Positions 1 through 5,221 of a stretch of DNA of 5,221 nt are shown here, in pieces (within the stretch, counting starts at the first letter, position 1; every line of letters begins with the position of its first letter). Both the position numbers and the translations under genes were made by a program. The notes under the pieces are model-generated. The model was not told the origin of the DNA. It saw nothing but the letters and a program-made list of their open reading frames with translations, and searched no databases. The DNA comes from Gammaproteobacteria bacterium (lineage in GTDB: Bacteria; Pseudomonadota; Gammaproteobacteria; Pseudomonadales; Pseudomonadaceae): positions 1 to 5,221 of the forward strand of contig JAAYHO010000221.1 in NCBI GenBank assembly GCA_012735335.1. Reading direction: 5' to 3'.

Positions 1-19
1 GCTAAGCCTTTGAATTTGT

Positions 20-96
20 TGGTGGCTACACCTGGACTTGAACCAGGGACCCCAGCATTATGAATGCTGTGCTCTAACCAACTGAGCTATGTAGCC
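20..96 (-). tRNA. Elongator tRNA-Met (anticodon CAU)
   Basis: Read on the minus strand, the 77 bases fold into a full cloverleaf. The acceptor stem is GGCTACA/TGTAGCC, the D arm is GCTC/GAGC with a GG-containing loop, the anticodon arm is CAGCA-TTCATAA-TGCTG, the variable loop is GGGTC, and the T arm is CCTGG-TTCAAGT-CCAGG. The anticodon CAT lies at 62-60. The discriminator is A and the CCA end is encoded at 22-20. The G1-C72 pair and the acceptor sequence match elongator tRNA-Met (E. coli metT/metU type). They do not fit initiator tRNA, which has an unpaired first position, or the lysidine-modified tRNA-Ile2, whose acceptor stem differs. It inserts methionine at internal AUG codons. It lies downstream of the DUF748 gene on the same strand but has a strong promoter of its own. 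Confidence 0.97.
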
Positions 97-109
97 ATCC
101 GAGGCGCGC

Positions 110-138
110 ATTATTCCCATCCTGACAATTCTTGTCAA
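110..138 (-). promoter_or_regulatory. Sigma-70 promoter of the tRNA-Met gene
   Basis: On the minus strand a perfect -35 box TTGACA (138-133) is separated by exactly 17 bases from AATAAT (115-110), which matches five of six bases of the consensus -10. The next bases, GCGCGCC (109-103), form a GC-rich discriminator, the hallmark of stable-RNA promoters under stringent (ppGpp/DksA) control. Transcription would begin near 101-104, leaving only a short leader before the mature tRNA 5' end at 96. The motifs are visible in the sequence; stringent control is inferred from the discriminator. Confidence 0.88.
123..137. repeat. Perfect inverted repeat over the tRNA promoter -35 region
   Basis: TGACAA (123-128), TTC, then TTGTCA (132-137) is a perfect 6-3-6 inverted repeat. 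One arm contains most of the -35 box and the other lies in the spacer. It could be an operator for a dimeric repressor or simply a by-product of the TTGACA box. No specific regulator is recognised from this sequence. Confidence 0.4.
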
Positions 139-198
139 GAGGGTTTGGGGCTTAATTGGTAAAATTTTCAACTGCTTAGCCCCTGCTGTCATTTTGTA

Positions 199-3147
199 TC
201 AGCCGCTGCCCAGTTGCAGTTGGGAGGCTATGTTGCCATCTTCGTCAGCGGTCCCTTCGCTGACTTCCAGCAGGTGGATGCGGTCGGCTTCCAGTCCGCC
301 CTCATCCACCAGCCAGTGTTTGATGGTGGCTGCGCGTTGTTGTGCCAGCCGTCTCAGGGGCAGGGGGGCGTCGCTCCAGCTGTCAATCAGCGCCTGGCGT
401 CTGGCCAGGTTGCGTTCCTCGCGGGTCAGCTCCTGCCAGGCTTCCGGCTCTTCCGGGTGGCGTTGTTCGTACAGGTCATTGATCAGTCGGGTCTGGTCTT
501 TTTCGTCCAGCTCGATTTCTGCCAGGTCTTCCGGCGGGCGGCGCATCTTGCTGGCTGCCAGTTGGCGCATTTCCTGATCTAGACGTACGGCGGCCAGGGC
601 CGGGCCATCGGGGTCGGTGGCGCTGACACCCTGTACTTCCAGAATCAGCTGCGGGCGCTCCTGCAGGGCACTGGCAAGGGTGTTGAGTACCTGTTGCGTC
701 TGGATATTCAACTGGTCGCTGCCCGGGCTGAAGCTCAGTTGACTGAGATCGGCATCACCTGCTCCGGCCAGCCCGGCGATGAACTTGAAGGGCGCCTGGG
801 TCGCGCGTAGTACCAGATTGCGCAGGGTCTGCCAGACGATGGGCATGACGCTGAACTCGGGATTGTTCAGATCGCCGGATACCGGCAGTTCGATATCGAT
901 ATTCCCTTTGGTGTCCTTGAGCAGGGCGATGGCCAGGCGGATTGGCAGGTCCACCGCGTCGGGACTGTCGACCCGCTCACCCAGCTGCAGATCTTCCAGC
1001 AGCAGCTTGTTGTCGGCCTGCAGCTGACCTTGGTTGATACGGTAGTGCAGGTCCAGGTTCAACCGACCCTTGCGGATGGGGTAGCCAGCAAACTTGCCGG
1101 AATAGGGCGTCAGGGTGGTCAGCTCGACGCTCTTGAAGCGGGTGGCGATGTCCAGGCTGTTGAGTGGGTCGAAGGGTGTCAGGCTGCCCTTGATGGTAAC
1201 CGGTGCGTAGCGGTCCACCTTGCCGTTCAGATCCACCGCTGCGGTCTTGTTGCTCTGGTTGTCCAGAGTGCCGATGCTGCCGTTCAGCTGCTCGATCCCG
1301 GTAGCGAAGTTGGGAGTCAGGCTGAAGTCGGCGAAGTTGGCAGAGCCGTCGCTGATATTGATACCGCCGATGCGTATGCCGAAAGGGTCCCCCGGCTGCT
1401 GGCTGGCAGGAGCGGAATCGGCCTGGGTTATCACCAGATTACTGAAGTTGGTGCTCATGTCCCGGTTGATGATGAAGCGCACATAGGGCTGTTGCAGAGC
1501 GACCCGGTTGATGCTCAGGCTGTTGCCCTGGTAGCGCAGCTCGTCCAGCTGCAGGGTTTTCCATTTCAGCAGGTCACGTTTGGCCGGACCGTCCACCACA
1601 TGCAGTCCATGCACGGCGGCCTGGCCGCTGACCTGCAGTTGCAGGGGAGAGGTATCGGTCAGTTGCAGGCCGAGCTGACTGTCCAGCAATCCGGATTTCA
1701 GTTCCAGGCGCACCAGTGGCTCCAGATAGGGCTGGGCCAGGGAGAGGTCGATGTTCTGTGTGCGGATCTGCAGGTCGGCGGTGACCGGATTGATGCCCAC
1801 AGCGCCGGTCACTGCCAGACTGCCATCCTGATTCAGGCCGGTATCCAGGCTCAGATTGAAGGGGGACTCGGACTGGCTGTCGAAATCACTGACATTCAGG
1901 TTCAGCGGGCCGATATCCAGCTGTACGGGTTGGGCAGGCTGATGGTCGGTGAGCCGCAGGCGATAGTCCTGCAGCTGCACTTCGCCCAGCAGAATGCGCC
2001 AGGCAGCAGGCTCTTCCGGGGCGCTGGGGGTATCGGCTGCGGCGGCCAGCGCAGCGTTATCCAGCGCTGGTCCGCTGTCCGGACTGGCGGCCGTTTCTGT
2101 TGCCGGTTCGCTGGGAGTGGTGGTCTCGGTGGGTTCGGCCGGTGCCGCTGGGGGCAGCAGCTGCAGCAGGTCGATCTGACCATCCTTCAGCCGGGCAGCC
2201 CAGGCTTCCAGGCCCTGGCTGCGGATGCTGCCCAGACGCACTTCCTGTCGGGCCAGATCCACTGAGGTGTCGGTGACTTCCAGACTGGCCAGGCGCAACC
2301 GGGGCTTTTCTGCGGTAGTCAGATCCAGGTCTCTGAGTTGCAGGCGGACATCCGACAGCAGCAGCTCGGTACCTTCGGCCAGGCTGAGTTGATAAAGACC
2401 GCTGAGATCGAGAATGCCCTGGTTCAGCACCAGTGGCAGTTGTTCATGGACGTAGGGCCAGAAGGTCTTCAGTTGGGCGTCATGCACATGCAGGGTGCCG
2501 CTGGAGGCCAGCGGGCTGATGCTCAGTTGGCCCTCCCACTCGATGCGGGCGCCATAGGGGCCGCTGGCGTTGATCTGCATGAGGGTATTGTCGTCGGGTA
2601 GGGTGCTGAGGTTGGTCAGCTCGATATCCACTGCATCGTAGCCGAACTCCACCGCTTCGGCCGGGCGCAGGTCCTGGAACTGGAGGCTGTTGCCGATCAG
2701 GGCCAGCCGGTCGATGCGCAGGGGGAATACGCCGCCCTCGGTTTCCTCGGCGGGCTTGTCCTCCGGCTCGGGCAGGATGAACAGCTCGGTCAGGTTGAGG
2801 GTGCCGTCCTCGGCGAAGTGTACCCGGGTGCTGGCCTGCTCCAGTTCCACATCACGCAGGTGCAGGGCGCGCTGCCACAGGCTGTTGACCTGCAGGTTGG
2901 CGTACAGGCGGCTGAAGGCGACCTCTGGCTGCTCCGGCTCGCCGATATGCAGGTCTGACAGTGTCAGCTCCAGGGTAAAGGGGTTGAACCTGATGCTTTC
3001 CAGGTGGGCGGGTACCGTGGCCCGTTGTTCGAACTGCTTGTTGACCAGATACAGGCCCAGTGCCGGCAGCAACAGGAAGCCAAGCAGGGCGTACAGGGTA
3101 ACGGCTGTAGCCAGGCTGATCAGCAGGGTTTTTGGTTTGATGCGCAT
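199..3147 (-). CDS. DUF748 / AsmA-like envelope protein with degenerate OmpA-like C-terminus
   Basis: This is a 982-residue protein. A basic start (MRIKPK) is followed by one hydrophobic helix at about residues 8-35, giving an inner-membrane anchor with the bulk in the periplasm. The body is made of alternating beta-strand-like segments typical of DUF748/AsmA-like proteins. It is split by a Pro/Ala/Thr/Glu-rich linker at about 332-381. The characteristic C-terminal stretch runs at about 671-766 and includes LPIRLAIALLKD and LPVSGDLNNPEF. After it, residues 804-857 and 929-963 resemble two halves of an OmpA-like fold, separated by a charged insert. AsmA-like relatives (YhdP, TamB, YdbH) are linked to phospholipid transport between membranes; that role is inferred here by relationship. 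The ATG at 3147 is chosen because it directly precedes the anchor. The frame extends to a TTG at 3201, but that adds 18 residues with no Shine-Dalgarno. The ribosome site before 3147 is itself weak (GGGTAGAG). The gene lies 85 bp after the phospholipase D gene and is probably co-transcribed with it. Confidence 0.9.
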   Translation of the reverse strand: MRIKPKTLLISLATAVTLYALLGFLLLPALGLYLVNKQFEQRATVPAHLESIRFNPFTLELTLSDLHIGEPEQPEVAFSRLYANLQVNSLWQRALHLRDVELEQASTRVHFAEDGTLNLTELFILPEPEDKPAEETEGGVFPLRIDRLALIGNSLQFQDLRPAEAVEFGYDAVDIELTNLSTLPDDNTLMQINASGPYGARIEWEGQLSISPLASSGTLHVHDAQLKTFWPYVHEQLPLVLNQGILDLSGLYQLSLAEGTELLLSDVRLQLRDLDLTTAEKPRLRLASLEVTDTSVDLARQEVRLGSIRSQGLEAWAARLKDGQIDLLQLLPPAAPAEPTETTTPSEPATETAASPDSGPALDNAALAAAADTPSAPEEPAAWRILLGEVQLQDYRLRLTDHQPAQPVQLDIGPLNLNVSDFDSQSESPFNLSLDTGLNQDGSLAVTGAVGINPVTADLQIRTQNIDLSLAQPYLEPLVRLELKSGLLDSQLGLQLTDTSPLQLQVSGQAAVHGLHVVDGPAKRDLLKWKTLQLDELRYQGNSLSINRVALQQPYVRFIINRDMSTNFSNLVITQADSAPASQQPGDPFGIRIGGINISDGSANFADFSLTPNFATGIEQLNGSIGTLDNQSNKTAAVDLNGKVDRYAPVTIKGSLTPFDPLNSLDIATRFKSVELTTLTPYSGKFAGYPIRKGRLNLDLHYRINQGQLQADNKLLLEDLQLGERVDSPDAVDLPIRLAIALLKDTKGNIDIELPVSGDLNNPEFSVMPIVWQTLRNLVLRATQAPFKFIAGLAGAGDADLSQLSFSPGSDQLNIQTQQVLNTLASALQERPQLILEVQGVSATDPDGPALAAVRLDQEMRQLAASKMRRPPEDLAEIELDEKDQTRLINDLYEQRHPEEPEAWQELTREERNLARRQALIDSWSDAPLPLRRLAQQRAATIKHWLVDEGGLEADRIHLLEVSEGTADEDGNIASQLQLGSG

Positions 3148-3232
3148 GGACTCTACCCGTCTCGCTTGGGGGATACGGGAGTATGGCACGCTGTGCCGCA
3201 AAACAGGATAGGCCGATGGGTTCAGAGCCCTG
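3148..3232 (-). other. Short intergenic gap with two abutting small hairpins
   Basis: The 85-bp gap between the lipoprotein gene and the DUF748 gene carries ATAC-GGGA-GTAT (3173-3184), immediately followed by GGCAC-GCT-GTGCC (3185-3197). Neither is followed by a T-run on the minus strand, so they do not look like an intrinsic terminator. I see no convincing -35/-10 pair here. The simplest reading is a read-through spacer in a two-gene transcript, possibly with small structures that affect RNA stability or the relative expression of the downstream gene. Confidence 0.35.
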
Positions 3233-4786
3233 TTACAGCAACCATTCGATTGGCAGCAGGGCGAGCATATGGATACTCAGGCGCTTGAACAAGCCGGTGT
3301 TGGGTTCGCGTGTATGGCGTATGGTCTGGTCATCGATTTGCTCGATCCAGTGGAGGGCACCGCTGTCATCCAGCCGGACTTCGTAGGCGGTGCCGGGAAT
3401 ATGATACTCGAACATATCATGCACCCGCTGGGCCAGTACCGGGCTGTCGATCACGAAGCCCAGTTCGGTATTCAGGTTGGCCGAGCGAGGGTCGAAGTTG
3501 AAGGAGCCGACAAAGATACGCTGGCCATCTACAGCGAAGGTCTTGGCATGCAGGCTGGAGCCGGAGCTGCCGAAGGGCCCGGCGCTCTCGTTGCGCTGCT
3601 GATGCGGGGACAGACGGCGCATCTCGAACAGCCGCACTCCGCCTGCCAGCAGATCCCGACGCCGCTTGGCGTAACCCGCATGCACCGCCGATACATCGGT
3701 GGCATCCAGCGAGTTGGTCAGGATGCGTACATCCACACCGCGCCGGGCCAGGGCGGTAAAGCTCTCCACGCCTGCGGCAGTGGGCACGAAGTAGGGTGAG
3801 ATCAGCACCACCGACTGCGCGGGGCGGTCAAGAATCTGGCTTAGCTGCCAGGTCAGCAGGCCGCTCTCCGCAGCCTTGCCCAAGCCCTTGGCGGGGTCGT
3901 CGGTGACCATGCGGGTCGGAGCCCACTCGATGGACAGATCGCCGTCGAGCAATTGACGGATGAAGCTGGAGCGGGCCACCGCGGATACATAACTGGCGGC
4001 CTTGCTGTTGCGTTCGATCAATGCCGCGCGCTCGGCCAGCTGGGTCAGGTGATCCGGGGTGACCTCGGGCAGTATCTGCTCAACCGGGTAGGCGGAGCCG
4101 CTGGCCCAGTAGCGATCGAAGTCGGTCGATACCGCATCGACCACTGGCCCGACCGCCAGTACATCCAGGTCGGTAAAGAGTACACCGCTGGTGGCGCCGA
4201 AGTATTCATCACCGATATTGCGGCCACCGATAATGGTGGCACTGTTATCGGCGGTGAAGGACTTGTTGTGCATGCGCCGGTTGAGCCGCGAAAAATCGGT
4301 GAGAAAGCCGATCCACTTGGGCTTGCGTACCCTGAACGGATTGAACAGGCGCACCTCGATCTGCGGATGCTGGGCCAGCGCTGCCAACTCGGTATCCAGT
4401 CCCACGGTGCCGTTGTCATCCAGCAGCAGGCGTACCCGCACACCCCGGTCGGCGGCGGCATGCAGCTCCTCCAGCAGCAGGGTACCGGTTATGTCCCCGT
4501 GCCAGATGTAGTACTGCACATCCAGTGTCTGTTCTGCCGCACGGGCCAGCAGAATACGGGCAGCGAAGGCGTCCTGCGGGTTGGGCAGCGCATGGATGCC
4601 GCTGGTACCGGGGTGCGCGGCGATTTCTTTGGGCCAGGTCTGGCCCAGCCGCGTACTCCGGGCAGCGTCGGGTGTCAGGGCGAACGATTGGGTCATCTGT
4701 TGTACGGGCAGGCTGCAGCCGGAAAGTAGAACGATGCTGATCAATACAGCCCAGCCGGTCAGGCTCGGGAAACCACGGGAAAGCAT
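3233..4786 (-). CDS. Phospholipase D-family lipoprotein, cardiolipin synthase (ClsC/YmdC-like)
   Basis: This 517-residue protein has a signal peptide ending in the lipobox LSGC (residues 21-24), so it should be lipidated on Cys24. Serine at +2 favours outer-membrane sorting. Two phosphatidyltransferase/PLD active sites are complete: HNK with Asp (H173, K175, D180) followed by GGRN at 187-190, and HAK with Asp (H413, K415, D420) followed by GSFN at 427-430. The segment with YYIW and LLLDDNGT at about residues 92-127 is typical of the ClsC/YmdC branch, as is the hydrophobic C-terminal tail ending LPIEWLL. Family members transfer phosphatidyl groups between phospholipids (for ClsC, phosphatidylethanolamine plus phosphatidylglycerol to cardiolipin) or hydrolyse phosphodiesters; the substrate here is not proven. 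The ATG at 4786 has a good AGGAG site and places the signal peptide correctly. A TTG at 4807 would add seven residues without need. It is the first gene of the probable pair with the DUF748 gene. Confidence 0.92.
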   Translation of the reverse strand: MLSRGFPSLTGWAVLISIVLLSGCSLPVQQMTQSFALTPDAARSTRLGQTWPKEIAAHPGTSGIHALPNPQDAFAARILLARAAEQTLDVQYYIWHGDITGTLLLEELHAAADRGVRVRLLLDDNGTVGLDTELAALAQHPQIEVRLFNPFRVRKPKWIGFLTDFSRLNRRMHNKSFTADNSATIIGGRNIGDEYFGATSGVLFTDLDVLAVGPVVDAVSTDFDRYWASGSAYPVEQILPEVTPDHLTQLAERAALIERNSKAASYVSAVARSSFIRQLLDGDLSIEWAPTRMVTDDPAKGLGKAAESGLLTWQLSQILDRPAQSVVLISPYFVPTAAGVESFTALARRGVDVRILTNSLDATDVSAVHAGYAKRRRDLLAGGVRLFEMRRLSPHQQRNESAGPFGSSGSSLHAKTFAVDGQRIFVGSFNFDPRSANLNTELGFVIDSPVLAQRVHDMFEYHIPGTAYEVRLDDSGALHWIEQIDDQTIRHTREPNTGLFKRLSIHMLALLPIEWLL

Positions 4787-4790
4787 ATCA

Positions 4791-4795
4791 CTCCT
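4791..4795 (-). promoter_or_regulatory. Ribosome binding site of the phospholipase D lipoprotein gene
   Basis: The minus strand reads AGGAG, four bases (TGAT), then the ATG at 4786. The spacing is slightly short but acceptable. This site decides in favour of ATG 4786 over the upstream in-frame TTG at 4807. Confidence 0.7.
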
Positions 4796-4978
4796 GTCGT
4801 CGGCCAAGGCCTGATCCAGTGCTGGCGGTCGGCGGTCAGGTTACCACTGGACGATGTTTATTGGCAGAGGTGCTCCAATGGCTGGCAGCGGCTGAGCTAA
4901 TAATGTGCGAGAGGGGGGAGAGGGATGGCTGGGCCGCCAGGGAGGTGGCCCTGCCAGAGACAGGAGGTCACACGTTGA

Positions 4979-5002
4979 TTAAACGTTTAAACGTTTAAAC
5001 GT
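4979..5002. repeat. Three tandem TTAAACGT copies forming a 20-bp palindrome
   Basis: TTAAACGT occurs three times head to tail without mismatch at 4979-4986, 4987-4994 and 4995-5002. Because the unit is nearly self-complementary, bases 4983-5002 form a perfect 20-bp palindrome (ACGTTTAAACGTTTAAACGT). The flanks TGAT (4976-4979) and ATCA (5005-5008) extend the symmetry with a small offset. Each junction creates TTAAACGTTTAA, a symmetric site with a central CG of the kind bound by LacI-family regulators. The array is AT-rich against GC-rich surroundings. Function as an operator is inferred; a recombination site or an unstable tandem repeat are alternatives. Confidence 0.75.
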
Positions 5003-5037
5003 CGATCAGTCGGCAAAGGCCCGTAAACACCAGGTTT

Positions 5038-5052
5038 CGCGAGGAAATCGCG
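5038..5052. repeat. Inverted repeat CGCGA/TCGCG with a degenerate second copy
   Basis: CGCGA (5038-5042), a GGAAA loop, then TCGCG (5048-5052) is a perfect 5-bp hairpin. A partial copy of the same string, TTCGCGGGAATCGC, follows at 5061-5074, giving an imperfect direct repeat about 25 bases apart. The role is unknown. Confidence 0.4.
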
Positions 5053-5080
5053 TTACGGTCTTCGCGGGAATCGCTGGAAG

Positions 5081-5111
5081 TACCCCCAGTTGTACCCCCA
5101 CTACAGGGGTA
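5081..5111. repeat. Paired TACCCCCA boxes with inverted partner GGGGTA
   Basis: TACCCCCA occurs at 5081-5088 and again at 5093-5100, a 12-base period. The second copy can pair with GGGGTA at 5106-5111 (6-bp stem, 7-base loop). From memory, closely spaced TACCCCC boxes of this kind lie upstream of P4-type (DUF4102) tyrosine integrase genes, but no integrase coding sequence is visible in this window. The boxes are seen directly; the link to an integrase is inference. Confidence 0.5.
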
Positions 5112-5182
5112 TCGGGATCATAGATCAGTCCTGATGGGGATGCCAGCATGGCACACTCTGTCTTCGCGGCCTGCGGCCTTGA

Positions 5183-5203
5183 CCAAGAGGCGCTGCCTCT
5201 TGG
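5183..5203. repeat. 9-bp perfect hairpin near the right edge
   Basis: CCAAGAGGC (5183-5191), a GCT loop, then GCCTCTTGG (5195-5203) forms a strong 9-bp stem. A smaller GGCC-TGC-GGCC lies just left at 5168-5178. Neither strand has a T-run after the stem, so a standard intrinsic terminator is unlikely. The layout of adjoining GC-rich hairpins recalls REP-like intergenic elements, but it does not match a Pseudomonas REP sequence that I recognise. Confidence 0.5.
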
Positions 5204-5221
5204 AACTCCGTTCTCGCCGAA

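Larger units (their letters stand above)
4787..5221. other. Gene-free region upstream of the operon, rich in small repeats
   Basis: No gene can be supported in these 435 bases. The part next to the lipoprotein gene (4787-4970) must hold its promoter, but I find no convincing sigma-70 pair on the minus strand. It contains a doubled GACCGCC (minus strand, 4823-4836) and a 5-bp hairpin CAGGG/CCCTG (4938-4953). From 4979 to the right end it carries the TTAAACGT array, paired TACCCCCA boxes and a series of perfect inverted repeats, listed separately. Reading frames open to the right edge exist on both strands (minus 5221-5006, plus 4999-5221). They overlap and cannot all be coding. Confidence 0.6.

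Noticed and set aside
147..183. Possible terminator after the DUF748 gene: GGGGCT (147-152) pairing with AGCCCC (178-183)
   Set aside because: The stem is only six pairs with a 25-base loop, and no T-run follows it on the minus strand (the next bases are AAACCC). It may be a weak structure but is not a convincing intrinsic terminator.
1030..2265. Long plus-strand open frame of 411 codons opposite the DUF748 gene
   Set aside because: It is antisense to a clearly coding gene. Its composition (Gln, Val, Gly and Ala rich, no domain) is what an antisense shadow of GC-rich codons gives, and it has no plausible ribosome site.
3148..3201. N-terminal extension of the DUF748 protein from a TTG at 3201
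   Set aside because: The extra 18 residues precede the membrane anchor, have no Shine-Dalgarno, and would move the basic n-region away from the start. ATG 3147 is simpler.
3953..4729. Plus-strand open frame of 258 codons opposite the phospholipase D gene
   Set aside because: It is a shadow of the minus-strand gene, whose two HKD motifs and lipobox show which strand is real.
4787..4807. Extension of the lipoprotein from a TTG at 4807
   Set aside because: It adds seven residues, some acidic, ahead of the signal peptide and ignores the AGGAG site placed for ATG 4786.
4861..4904. Plus-strand promoter using TAATAAT at 4898-4904
   Set aside because: The -10-like string has no acceptable -35 at 16-18 bases upstream. 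TTGGCA at 4861 is about 32 bases away.
5183..5203. 9-bp hairpin as a rho-independent terminator
   Set aside because: Neither strand has the T-rich tract that should follow the stem.
4971..5221. CRISPR array
   Set aside because: The repeats are 8-mers with no spacers between them, and the other repeats are unrelated short hairpins. No cas-like sequence is present.

Overview
The window looks like a piece of a Pseudomonas-type gammaproteobacterial chromosome. The evidence is GC-rich coding DNA with strongly biased codon use, an elongator tRNA-Met of the gammaproteobacterial type, and two envelope proteins of families common in Pseudomonas and relatives. The genus is inferred from family resemblance and was not tested by a search. 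All confident genes are on the minus strand, so transcription runs from right to left.

Layout from left to right. Bases 20-96 hold a complete elongator tRNA-Met(CAU) gene with an encoded CCA end. Its promoter at 110-138 is near consensus (TTGACA, 17-bp spacer, AATAAT, then a GC-rich discriminator) and overlaps a perfect 6-3-6 inverted repeat. Bases 199-3147 encode a 982-residue, N-terminally anchored DUF748/AsmA-like protein whose C-terminal end looks like a split, degenerate OmpA-like domain. An 85-bp gap with two small abutting hairpins separates it from bases 3233-4786, which encode a 517-residue lipoprotein of the phospholipase D / cardiolipin synthase (ClsC/YmdC-like) family with both HKD motifs intact. 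Bases 4787-5221 contain no gene I can support. This stretch is rich in structure: three head-to-tail copies of TTAAACGT forming a 20-bp palindrome, paired TACCCCCA boxes with an inverted partner, and a series of small hairpins ending in a 9-bp perfect stem.

The phospholipase D lipoprotein and the DUF748 protein probably form a two-gene envelope operon, with the lipoprotein gene first. AsmA-like proteins such as YhdP, TamB and YdbH are implicated in moving phospholipids between the two membranes, and ClsC-type enzymes remodel phospholipids. A joint role in outer-membrane lipid homeostasis is therefore a reasonable inference, but the sequence does not prove it. The tRNA downstream has its own promoter and is likely transcribed independently.

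I found no complete undescribed system. The least explained part is the right-hand intergenic region, which could be the edge of an integrated element, a regulatory region for a gene beyond the window, or a repeat cluster.
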